The notes under the pieces: generated by a model
Databases searched by the model: none
Seen by the model: only the letters and a program-made list of their open reading frames with translations
What the model was told of the DNA's origin: nothing
Position numbers and translations under genes: made by a program
Shown here: piece after piece, positions 1 to 12,300 of the stretch
Position numbering within the stretch: the first letter of the stretch is position 1
Layout of the letters: every line of letters begins with the position of its first letter
NCBI GenBank assembly: GCA_036852015.1
Contig: JAANDG010000004.1
Location: forward strand, 372,001-436,000
DNA length: 64,000 nt
Direction: 5' to 3'
Source: Pelodera strongyloides
Lineage: Eukaryota > Nematoda > Chromadorea > Rhabditida > Rhabditidae

Positions 1-2805
1 GAAGCTCTTGAACAAGCAACGAACATAGACAATTCTCACAACTTTAGTGCTGCCATAGAAACTTGATACGAAGTAAGAGTAGTGCTTGTTCAAAAATAAA
101 CCACTTACTGGAGCTGCTGTTGTTGCCACGGGAACACAGATGTCTGTCATTGGCGCAATGTTATGTCCCTTATTATCCACAAAGGTGTTATTTGCGGCAC
201 AGAACCATTCGTAATCAGTGGTACTTTGGGTTCCAGTGAAGAAGAGAACGAACCCTGAAAGAAATTTGTGAATATGAAGTTAGATGAATGTTACGCCACA
301 TAAGCAAACGAATTTGCCGATGAACTTTAATAATATGTGTTATTTCCATAAATAAACGTGCACAAACATACAGGGTACATCATATATATAAGCACTGAGG
401 TTTCTTAGTCTTTTTTTTTTTTGAAGAAAAAAAAAACCGGCTAGGTCGGTTGTGCCCGAATACCTCAAGTAACTCCGGAAAGTGGCAGCTCCGTTCCCCG
501 ATTTTTGATTGGTTTAGTCCCGAAACTTCGGGGCTTTCTTGTCTACCATATAATATCGAAAGATATCCGTTTTTCATGAGGCAAAGGATATTTGCTTCGA
601 AATCGCTTCCGTTTTTTATAAAGACTCACCTTCCTGACAAAGTGCAGAGAAGACGCACTTGGGGAACTTATTTAGGAATGGGGAGTCCGGGCACTCTTTT
701 GAAAGTGTGTGGGTGCCGTTCCAGAATATCATCGTGCTAATATCATCGCATCCAAACTAAATTTTTCCAAAAAATTAGCAGTAATAGATCATCACTGGCA
801 TCACCACGAATTATTTAGTAACGAAAAAAAAGAGACGACGACGATGTCCATTTTTTTAACTTTTTTTTTGGAAAAGTTATTAATTTCTTATCGAGAAACT
901 TACTATTGCCTCGGTAGTCGGTGGTTCCGTCGTCGTGCTGGCTGGCGTAGTTGCCTAACAACATAATAAATAAATTCAAGAAATCTATACAAACTGGGGA
1001 GATATTTTTCTAAGCGTACACGCGCTAAATATCGTTTCTATGATTGGGTCTTCAAAACCTCCATTGTATAGCGCTCCTTCAGCATGGACTTCTCAAAAGA
1101 CACTTCTCACAAGTTATACTTTAAAAAAATTAAGGACCGGTACTTTTTGCTTCGCAAAGGGATGCATGCGGTAAAACCCATATGCAGACTAACTTATAGA
1201 GCACACAAATCGGATTGCGGCTTCATCAAAGCCAAGATATTCATGTAACGGTTTCAAGGTATTCAGGGTAAGGTATCAAAGTCAAAACCTAAACTATAAA
1301 AACGTACTTGTGTGGTAGTCGGCGCTGTAGTAGTTGTTGCAACAGTGGAAGCCGGCTAAATAGGGGTACTGTACTTAGAGACTGCAAACAATAATAAAAA
1401 TAAAAAATAAATATATTTAATTTTACATCATATTACTTTATTTGCATGTGGAGTGTTCGAAATAAAAAATATCCATAGAAAAATAGAACTTACACTAGTT
1501 TCGATTGGTACACACACTTCAGTTGTCTTGACAATATTGTGTCCCTTATGATCCACATAACTATTGTTAGCAGCGCAATCCCAAACATAATTCGTTACGG
1601 AGGATGTGCCAGTGAAGAACAGCACGTAGCCTACAATTTTGCGTTTTGCATAAAAGATGAAGGTTCCTCGGTGTTCCACAGGACAGTAGCCAGCAGACAC
1701 AAGTGCTCTGTTTAAGGGGATATGCACCTTTTTTGATGTTGAGCTATATCGATAAAACACCTGTTCCACATTCAGGAAACAACAACAAAAATGTACAAAG
1801 GTTAACAGAAAATGGTTAACAGGAAATGATTTGTAAAGTTGACAGATTCCATAAACGCGTATAGTGAGTATATCCAGCCTAGATCATCTCTAAACAAAAA
1901 TTTGAATTCCCACTGGAAGTGTATGCGCAGTGTTTGACAAATTTCAATAATTAGTCGCACATTTGCGTGCGAACTCGAATATATGAATTTACATACATAT
2001 TTAATTGCCTACTTATTTTTAAGGGATAGGTTCACTAGGATTTGCACCTTTTTGAATGCTTTCTATTGATAGTATGGCCGAACACCTTCACAATGCGAAA
2101 ATTACATAAAATTACCTTTTCTCCCCGAGGTAGGAGAGCTTGCTCAAAAAGCTAAACTACCTCGAATTTATAAAACAATTGGAGTACCGCAGCCTAGCTA
2201 AATGGGAAATAGCGTGACGGGTTGGAGGTGCAGATATTGATGTGATGGACAGAGGATGATAAAAGGGCCCTGTATCTTCTAGCGTCTCCAGCCTGCTACG
2301 CTATTTCCCACTTACCATGGCTGCGGTACTCCAATTGTTTTATAAATTCGAGGTAGTTTAGCTTTTTGAGCAAGCTCTCCTACTACGGGGAGCAAAGAAA
2401 ATTTACTGCAATTTTCGCATTTTGACCGTCATAGGGCATACTGTCAACATAAATTATAAAAAAGGTGCAATTCAAGGTGAACCTATCCCTTTAAACGCAC
2501 GTCTGTTATGCAAATTTTGGGCTTGTTTTGTGCATTGACGGAGTACATATTTCGTTTAATATATCTCACTCGTAATTGTTCCCAAAAATTAGGTAGTTAA
2601 GAAGGGTGTCATAATCTTCTTTGTGCAGTTACAACAATAAATATAAATATTCCTCTCAGAGATTTCTTAATGTAGCCGAGGGTCTTTGGTGGCTTTTTTT
2701 ACCCAGCATCTAGGGAACGTGGTATATAGTGAAAGGGAATTCCTCCCCAAGGCCTGTGCAGATGTTAAAGGAAAAAAAAAAAAAAAAAACAAATACAAAA
2801 AAATA

Positions 2806-2842
<37 letters not shown>

Positions 2843-5800
2843 CCATCCGTAACGTAGAAGGCAGTAAAAGAAAATTTCCTCACCAGGCTTGCAAGTGAGG
2901 GTGACAGTACAATTGGCATACAAGTCTAGCGTCGCGGTTTTCTTCAATTCTGTGCAAGCCATGCTAATTTGAGTGAGGAGGGACTTCTCGTTAGAGACCA
3001 TTTCCTCTATGTCCTCGCATCCTATCTGAAAGTCGATTATTGTAAACAAACACTCTTTGGGTTCTTCTGTGAAAACAAATACATAATTGTTATAATGATA
3101 TTGTAAATATTGCCTGAAGGATCGCAGTCACTGCAAATTCGTCGTTTTTTTTTTTTTATTAAATATTCAAAGATGTGAAGGAAAATACGGCTCGAGCACC
3201 AAAGTACAGCAAAACGAACTCAGGGAGAGAAATCACTGCGAATGAGTTTTGCTAATCTACCGAAGCTTGCCCGTATATCGGATGATAATAAACATCCTGC
3301 AGTGATAAACCACACGTCGGGTGCAACACTGCAGGCTGTTTATGCTCCAAGTACCCCTGGCATTTCCACATATGCCCCGGCGACTGTAATTTACCAAAAC
3401 CCATTCTCATTGATTTATCTCCCTGAGTTCTCTGTTCTATGTCTTTTTAATAGCTGCATATTGTTTTAGAAACGTTCTTGTATTTAATAAAAAGCGAATA
3501 AAATAGTCGAATTTGTGGTGACTGTCCCTTTAAAACGGAAGAATTTATGAAAATTGAATATAAAAAGGGTAGAGACTCTAAAACAATAAGTGTGAATTTC
3601 ATACCGTGATAACACGGATCATTTCGACCCCTTAGCTAGCCGCAGACAGTAGTACATTTTCGACCTCCAGCTTCGTGAGCTTTCAAGTCAAAACTACCAG
3701 AGTTTTTTTTTTTTTAATTAAATTTGTTTTACGCTTCAAGAGCGTGCACCTTTATTCAAGGGAGTTCAAAGTACAGTTTCAAGGTTTGCTTATGACATGT
3801 TCCGCAGAGGTCCTGAGCAGTAGGCGACGAGTTCCAGATGACAAATTGCTCGACGTCTTCGGGCTAGGGCCAGGAGGGATCGCCCATGATTCCCTCGCCT
3901 GGTGGTGGTTTCAAAGGTGTCACGGGCCGGAATCGAACTCGGGTCGATTGCGTTAGAGACGAACGCGCTGCCACTGGACCACCAGGACAGGAGTTTCAAC
4001 TCATGTCGACGTAAAATCTTATTCTAGTCCTTTTGAGAAATTTTACGAATAACTCATCCAGTTTTAAAGGTCATACGATGCGCTCTATGGATTATGAGAC
4101 AAAAGAGGAACTGCGTGGCTCACCGAAAAAGTTGTCTTTTATTTGTGGACTTAAAAAAACCAACCGTTTCGCAAATGTCGCCAATATTTTCTATGGGAAT
4201 GGTGTGATTCTTAGGCTTGTGTTTCTTGTCCGTTGTGCACTCATAAGCGTAAACGTTCTCCGTTAACTGATTCTCATCCTTTATATGGTAGCCTAAATGT
4301 ATAATTTGTATTATCTAATAACATTTTTACTTGTTGGGAGTTGAATCATGAAAATCAGTTTATTTCAACAAGTGTTATGCAAAGCTCATTTGATATTCGA
4401 CTGAAGTCCTTACTCAGTTTAGCCTTATAGAATCAAAGATGATTACTCAATCCCGCACTTAGTTTACACGTAGAACAATGAGATCATACCATCTGCGCAT
4501 TTGACCGACACATCACATTGTTTCGTGAGCTGGTCACACTTTACAGTGCTCGTCTGCCAAGTGCGATTGAGAACTTCAGGAAGCGTACACTAAAAAAGAC
4601 GCACTTAAATATGCCGTATGTAGGAGGAACAATTTACCTGATAAAATTTTTACTTGTTGGGAGTTATAGAGTCCAGAGGTCATTTTCGCCACTACGATTC
4701 CCTCGGTGAAGCATCATAATGTGAGGCACCCAGATAAAAAAAAACGGGGAACTCCCCAAGGGAAATCGAGTGGTGAATATGGCCTCAGATAATTAAGTTG
4801 TCATCTCACAATGACCTTTCTGAACACGACATAAACGTGTATTTTACATTGTAAGTAGTGACTTATCCTTGTACTACTTCTATTTTGTCCTAGATAGACT
4901 AGCGCGCCAACTCTGTAACTGTGCACTGTATTTCTCCACTGTATCCTCAAACGTAGTTGCTCTCCATGACCTCACTATATTACTGTTTTCTCCTCTTTCG
5001 GTTATGACCGAGATCTCAGTGGTCTTCAAAAAACTAAGTTATTACCACTTCCTCCACGCATTCTAACATCTCGACGGGAGTAAGAGAACTCTCTGAACCG
5101 CCTGTCACGACGGGGACGCCAGTCTCATCGCAAGTCGTGTTGAATGTTGTGGACGTATCCGAAATGTGTTTCAGAATGTAGCCTGAAAGAATAAGAGTAA
5201 AGAAGCCAGTGTTGCCAATAAAGCAATATAATAATATAATCATCGATTAACATCGGATAGGATGCTAAGATGACCTGTATTTTATATTGATGTCATTTTT
5301 GTCTTCAAGCGGCCAATTTGGTTCAATCTGGCTCACCATAGTTACATACAACTGTTGAAACAAAGGATTATTAATACTTCATACGTCGTACCTGGCTGAC
5401 AAGTGGGTTGCACGATGCAATGGAAACCGATAACACCAACGTAACTGCATGAGACGGTAATTTCATTCGTAGTCTGATTTTTCAGGGTGTCAAGTTCGCA
5501 ATTCTAGAAGTTCAGACATAAAATCAAACAGTACTCTTAGATAAGGTAAACTGTTCTACTAAGTTCGCAGAGTAAAATGAAAAAATCAAGTGAATTGCTT
5601 TTATTACATTATAGCGTCCATAGTACCAGGTAAATTAGCGAGGATTTTTAAAGAACTATTGACAAACATAATTAGGCTTTACGGACACTACGTGTATTCT
5701 AAAATGCATGCAATCGTGTTTCACTAAATAGACCAGGACGGTGCTAAACAGTTACCTTAGCGCATTGATCATATGCCTCTTCAATAGGATAAGTATGGTT

Positions 5801-6295
5801 CAGCGGAGTAATCGGTTCGTCTTTTGATTTGCATTCGTACACTAGTGTCACGCTCTTCTTCGTAATATTCGTCTTCAACGAGTATCCTGGAAGCATGTTT
5901 TGTTGGTCGGAAACCTGTCTGAAGGCCGACGACTACGACTGATTACTGAGTATTTGATAGCCGAAGGAGATATCGGTACTAAGCTTACCAGGCTTGCACT
6001 CCACGAAAACGTTGCATTTTGCATCAACGTCGCTGCATTCAACTGTCGTGGTTTGTGCTGGGGTATCCTTATCTTCTGGTTGGTCGCAAACCTAAACAAA
6101 TGTAGTTTACCCATTCTGTCCGATTACACTAGGATTTGTCTTCTCTGTTCACATCTCCTGTATCTCATTTCGTATAGATTATAGAACAAACAATCTACCG
6201 TAACTCTACCCCTGCATGACCTATTCACCTATCAATGCAGGCTTTCTCCCGGCCAAAAATGAATATATATATATATATATAATATATATATATAG

Positions 6296-6332
<37 letters not shown>

Positions 6333-9300
6333 ATATATTTAAAATGGGCGATTTTTTTCCGGTTAGTTTTGTTGGTGGTTCTATGTGTTTTGTGCCTTCA
6401 TGTTTAATGTTGTACTTGATAATGCTTTGAATTTGTTAAAATATTTAGTGTGTTATCTACGCCGCTCTTTATTTGCCACCTCAAAATTGAATCACTTGCA
6501 TATCACTTGAATTAATCGACGACAACACGAATATTACAAGTACCTCTTTGACACATTCGGTCATGTCAGCGAATTCAGCAATTGTCGTGCTGTTTCCATC
6601 GGCTTCCAGAATCGCAGTGCTCGAACATTTCACGGGTATCGTAACATTTGTCCTGTGTTTAGTATTCTTAGATACGTAGCCTGAAATGTTATTGAAAGTC
6701 ATAATACACGCGACGCGTTAAAAACACTATATTCGCGCTAAGCCAGAATTCCTCGTTTTCAACGCATAGCCTGAGAAAATACAATTGGTGCTACGACGAT
6801 GTCCGCCTTCACGCGGTGAAAATACAATCGGTGCTACGACGATGTCCGCCTTCAAGCGGTGCAGCACGACAGTCCAAGGACTGCAAAGGACATCTACCCA
6901 CCTTCTCCGGACACCAGTTCGGAAGATCACTCGCGAGATCACTCTCACCCTCACCTTCCCTCACTTATCCTCAACATCACTTTTTTCTACTAAGGGACAG
7001 CCCGATTCGGCTGGTCTGTCCCGATTACTACTTCTTCAAGCCGGAGACGTCGAAGAAAACCCAGGCCCAACCACAACAACATGGCTATGCACCACATGCA
7101 AACGCAAAGCTAACACCAACTGCGTGCAATGCTCTACATGTCGAAACTGGGTTCACACCAAAAGCACCTGCAGCGGGTTGCAGTCAGTGTCACAATACAC
7201 CCAGGCAACCTTCGCCTGTCCATACTGCGCTCACTCCACTCGCACACCGCCGGCCCCAACGATATCAGTCATCACACCCGCTCTGCCGACACCTGTCACA
7301 GCCCCCAAGACCTCGCGGTCAAAGGGAGCAAACGTCTCCTCACCAAAATAATGGAACGTCTCCTCCTGGAAGTCATAAGACCACACATGCAACCTGCGGC
7401 TCACCAACACGGTTTCACCTCCGGTAGATCAACCACGACTGCGCTTCACACTCTTTCCGAGGACATCGCAGAAGGTTTCAACCAAAAGAAACCAGCCAGT
7501 CGCACTGTCCTCATGGTCATTGACATGTCGAAGGCCTTCGACAGCCTCGACATCCACAAGCTCACAGACCTGGTGCTCAAGACGGACACTCCCGACTACG
7601 CCAAGAAGTGGCTGGCCAACTATCTCAGAGGCAGAACAGCACGGACCACCTTCAGAGAAGCCACCTCCAAAGCTGGACAAATTCGAAGCGGAGTTCCACA
7701 GGGTAGCGCTCTATCACCTACCCTCTTCAACTTATACCTCAAGGACCTCCCGGACCACCAACACAAGGTCAAGGTCATATCCTATGCCGACGACATAACC
7801 GTATGGGCCTCTGAACCCACCATCTCGGCTGCGGCTGACCATCTTCGAGCTGCTCTTCCAGCAATTGAAGACTTCTTGAAGACGCGCAAGCTCTCCATCT
7901 CCCCTGCTAAAAGCCAACTGATGCTCCTCACGCCATTCAGCAAGGAGTACCGGACTACCCTCAACATAACCGTTTGGAAACGTCCTGGTCCCTACAGTCA
8001 ACACTGCCAAGATACTGGGCGTCACCTACGACACGATGTTCACATTCAGTCAACATGCCAGAGGAGTCGCTGCCCGCATCACCCAACGCAACAACGTGCT
8101 CAAGGCCTTAGCAGGAAGCACATGGGGTAACCAGAAGGAAACGCTACGCCTCACCTACAAGGCTATCTCCCAAGCAGTGTATGCCTATGCAGCCCCAGCC
8201 TGGTCCAGCTTCGTCTCCACCTCCGCCATTGACTCGATCCAGCGTGCCCAGAATGCAGCCCTCAGAACCATCACAGGGAACCACAAAATGGCAGACATCG
8301 ATCACCTCCACTCAGAGGCAAAGATAATGCAAGTCCGCAGCCATCTGGACATGCTCTCCGCTCAATTCCTCGCTCGCTCCTCTGATCCGAGCCACGCCTG
8401 ACACGGAATCCTGCAGAAGGCCTTCCGCCTCGCAACATGAAAGCGAGCACCCGCATGGCCCATAAGAACACGGTCATGGCAGCTATCGCAGGAGCCTCCG
8501 ACCCAAGCTGCGCAAAGGCAGTCGCCGGCGCAGTCCACACCATAGCAGTCGCCGAGGAAAAACGCACACTCAAGCCACCCGCCATCCTGGGGGGGAGACC
8601 GCCACCAGACATCCACAAAGAAGAAGCAGATCTTCCGCGAAACGTCAGATGCACCCTCAGCCAACTCCGCTCCGGTCACAGCAGATTCACGAACCACTAC
8701 CTCCATCGTGTTGACGACAGCGTTCCAGACTCCTGCCCAGATTGTGGAAACAGCCCCCACGACGTCCACCACCTCTTCACATGCCCCGCCCACCCCACGA
8801 CGCTCATTCCTACCAACCTATGGAATCAGCCACGGGAAGTGGCAACATTTTTAGGCCTCTTATAGCCCATCTCGCGAGGATGATCAACCACGCTGGCTGC
8901 CTCCGGCAACAACAACAACAACAGAAAATACAATTTAAGCATGTTATAATTAATAGGTAAATTATAAAATTGTTTTCATGTATCATCCAAATGCTTCTTA
9001 CCTTCCTTGCAAGTGGACGTTACTTGGCAGTCAAATCCTTCAATTCCGACAAACCGGCAGGTAACATTCACATTAGTGTTTGTTGTATTCTTAAGGGTTT
9101 CCAGCGAACATGTCTAAAAAGTATGACCCCTGCATTAGAAGTTGCGCAGTCCGATGCAATATTATAGCTCACCGCATTTCGTCCAGTAATCTGTCGCGTT
9201 CCTCCACATGGATTAAATTCGGAAAAGAACCAGAAAAATGCAGAAGTGAATTGCAAGCAACGAACCGGCACACATTGCTCGTTGACTTCATTCACAGGAA

Positions 9301-12300
9301 CTGTGTGATTCTTCGGAACAAGTCCCTTCTCTTCGGTACAGTTGTACACTAAGGCCTCGTCATGTTTGTAGATATCGGTTTTGAGTGAGTATCCTGCAAA
9401 GGGTACTTAGAACTATTTATATATTATTCAAATGTTTGACTCGCTCAAACAAAACACAAAAAATTGTTCCAGAAGAGCGAAATATGTATTAACACAAAGC
9501 ACACTCACCTTCCTTGCAGTCGACAACCACAGTACAACTCTGAGTAGCCTCGTCACACGAAGATGTTGTTGTCTGACCTGTGGAGTTCTTTACCGCAGGA
9601 GGAATACAGTTCTGGAAAGAGTATGATCGATCAAGTTTTCACCTATATCTCGTGGTTAGTTACTTTACCCGGGCATCGTGAACCCACAAAAATACAATAA
9701 TGTACTTTCGGTGCGTCGATCGGACGAAACCCTACACTAACTTACCTATGCTAAAATAAGCACTGTATACATCCTGTCTACATTATTAGTTAGAGCATAC
9801 TCTACGTAATTACTAGTCTGTAACTGAAATCTACACATTGTCGCTATACTTTTCACGTTTCACGTGTTACCTTAGATCTCTAAGGTATCTAAGAAAAGGT
9901 TTCTAGTTACTTGGGATAATCTGATTTCTTACAGGTTCAGGAATACATTCTGATGCCTCAATGAGGTCCAGCACACTTGAACTGTTTCCTCCGATGATTG
10001 GTTTTCCAGTGACATTACATATGACGGGAATTGTAGTGCTGACAGTCGAGGTATCTTTCAAGACGTATCCTAAAATGGAACGAGTCCGCTCATCACTACC
10101 TAGTAACTCAATAAGCCAACCAAATAATTAAGGTAATACGGCGGAAATCTAACAAGCACCTACCCGGTTTGCATTGCGGCATGATCGTGCATTGATACCC
10201 AACCGCATCACCCGAATATGAGCAGCTGATGAATATATCGACGATTGTGGTATTCGTCAATTCATCCAACTCGCAGTTCTAGAAGGCATAATAGTTTCTC
10301 ACCACAATTCCACGATCTATTTAACAACAATTGACAAGGCACTGGCTTATTGAAAAATATTACCTCTGGTAACCTTGGCCCCTACTGTTTTGCCGAAAAG
10401 GACATTTACGTTTCGTGATTCATTGAACCAAATACAAACCCGTGCGCAAAGATCGTTGACTCCGGTGATTGGATAAGTGTGATTATTAGGTTTCAGCCCG
10501 TCAGTTGCGGTGCAATCATATACCAGCGCAACTGTGTCCTTATTGATGTCCGTTTTGAGTGAGTGACCTAAAGTTCCTCTTTTCTTATTTTTATCCCGGG
10601 TCTAAATGTCGTTTCGTCGAACTTAACTAAAGAGCATTCGTCCATAGACATTTTTGGTTTATTTTAGTAATACCTAGTATTGCTAGTAGTAACAATTTTC
10701 AAGAATATACGCTTTGGTGGCATACCATCTGTACACGTCACAATAATGTCGCACTGTGCCCGTTCTTCGTCACAGACTGTCACTGTGGTCTGCTTTGTGC
10801 TATTCTGCAGACCCTGTGGCTCCTTGCATAACTGAAAACACGAAATATATACATATCTTTATCGGTGCATGTGCATTTTGCATGCAAAATCGCTTTTTAC
10901 ATTTTTGAAGCACCTATGGTATACGAATTCTGATTTCGTTCGAAGCAATATTGTAGTGAGGGATGTAGCACGTTTAGCCATAATTTTTTTCTGCTTACTT
11001 CTGGGACGCAAGTTGTGGCTTCGACTAGATCCAGAGAATTGTGGCTGTCGCCTCCAATAATTGGCTTTCCGGTTGCATTGCATTGAAGCTCAATCTTTGT
11101 GGTAGTCTGTGTTGATTTGTGCTTCAACACATATCCTGAATAAGAAAGCTTATTAAAAGACCGGTGACAGCGAATAAGACCTATTGACTATTGATCTTAT
11201 GCATATAGACAAGCATGTACATGCATAGTTTGTTCAAATTGGCAAATAAGTACCTGGCTTGCATTGCGGAATGACAACGCAGTGGAACCCGACGGCTCCT
11301 CCCATATAGGAACAATTAGTGAAAATGTCGACCGTAGTGTCGTTCGTGAGATCCACCAGCTTGCAATTCTGCAAAACAATCGTTTGGATGACGGGTAATT
11401 ATTTCACGACTTTTGTTTCTTCACGCACTATACATGACATCCGATGGTACGAAAGATCACCAGCGCTGTCTTTAACTATCACTATACAGGTAACATACCG
11501 TTGCACATTGGTCGTTGACTTCAGTGACAGGATACGAATGGTTCTTCGGAACAAGTGTCTTGTCGGCGGTACAGTTGTATACCAATGCTACCTCATGCTT
11601 GTTGATATCAGTTTTAATTGAAAATCCTAAAATAACCAATATCCTGCGATGAATGCACATTGGTAGTACGATATCGCGCCTTGTGAAACCATTAATAGTT
11701 TTGCGGTTAACCATTATCGACATGGCTTGCTGACACTGCAAGTGCAAGCTGATAGCCTTCGTTTAGTATCTCATGTTAGCGTTTCATTTTCATATGGCAG
11801 CTCATTTCACAGAACATGTCTTTCTTTCTTTCACAGAACAATATAACAGTCGTTTTTCATTTCAAAGACGCATTATTATTGCCATGTTATCACATACCAT
11901 CCTCGCATGCTACTGCCACTGTACAAGACTGGGTTTGCTCGTCACACGTGACTGTTGTCGTCTGTCCCGTCGAGTTCTTGACCACCGGAGGTACGCAATT
12001 CTATAAAAAATGAATGGTTACCTTGGCTGAAACCTGGACAGTAACACTGTCATGGTAACTATGGACAAACTCTCACCGGCTCCGGTTCGCACTTCGACAA
12101 GTCTGCCGGAGTAAGAGTGTCGTTCGAGCTTCCTTCGATTATTGGTTTCGATGTGTTATCGCAGTGGAGTTGTATCGTTGTTGTCGTTTGCTTATCAAAA
12201 TGTGTCAGTATGTATCCTAAAATACTTTTGTGAGTCTTAGAGCGGAAGAAAATCAATATTTTTTGTGGCGAATTTTCGGGAACTCCACGATGTTGATAAG

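Larger units (their letters stand above)
109..3025 (-). other. Giant gene, last visible exons with threonine-rich linkers
   Basis: Exons in coding order: 2884-3025 (A-type, ends LTCKPG), 1494-1630 (B-type, YVLFFTGTSSVTNYVWDC), 1308-1355, 904-954, 630-693 (short A-like exon ending ALCQEG) and 109-254 (B-type, FVLFFTGTQSTTDYEWFC). The two tiny exons at 1308-1355 and 904-954 encode almost only Thr, Ala, Pro and Ser (PASTVATTTTAPTTTQ; ATTPASTTTEPPTTEAI), a mucin-like O-glycosylation spacer. The two B exons are clearly paralogous. A further acceptor near position 6 suggests the next exon starts at the left edge, so the C-terminus is not in the window. Confidence 0.75.
6787..8922 (+). mobile_element. 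Internally deleted non-LTR retrotransposon with a 2A peptide
   Basis: The element is flanked by a perfect 13-bp target-site duplication, agaaaatacaatt, at 6774-6786 and 8923-8935. It ends in a short CAA-rich tail. It lies in the intron between giant-gene exons 9002-9113 and 6538-6680, opposite to the host gene. The order is a short duplicated 5' leader, a first reading frame with a 2A motif and PHD-like finger, a reverse transcriptase that lacks its N-terminal part, and a C-terminal CPDCG...DVHHLF.CP motif. No apurinic-type endonuclease is present, and 2.1 kb is much shorter than a full element. The 2A plus zinc finger resembles Ingi/CR1-group elements; the exact clade is uncertain. Frame changes near 7970 and 8400 make it non-functional. 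Confidence 0.88.

Noticed and set aside
2686..3049. Lysine- or phenylalanine-run open frames
   Set aside because: Produced by the A-rich tract at 2771-2840; only 2884-3025 on the minus strand fits the giant gene.
3918..3990. Possible functional tRNA gene (minus strand)
   Set aside because: A- and B-box sequences are good, but the anticodon loop lacks a proper U33 and the T stem does not pair. It is continuous with a poly(A)-ended body, so it is a SINE head.
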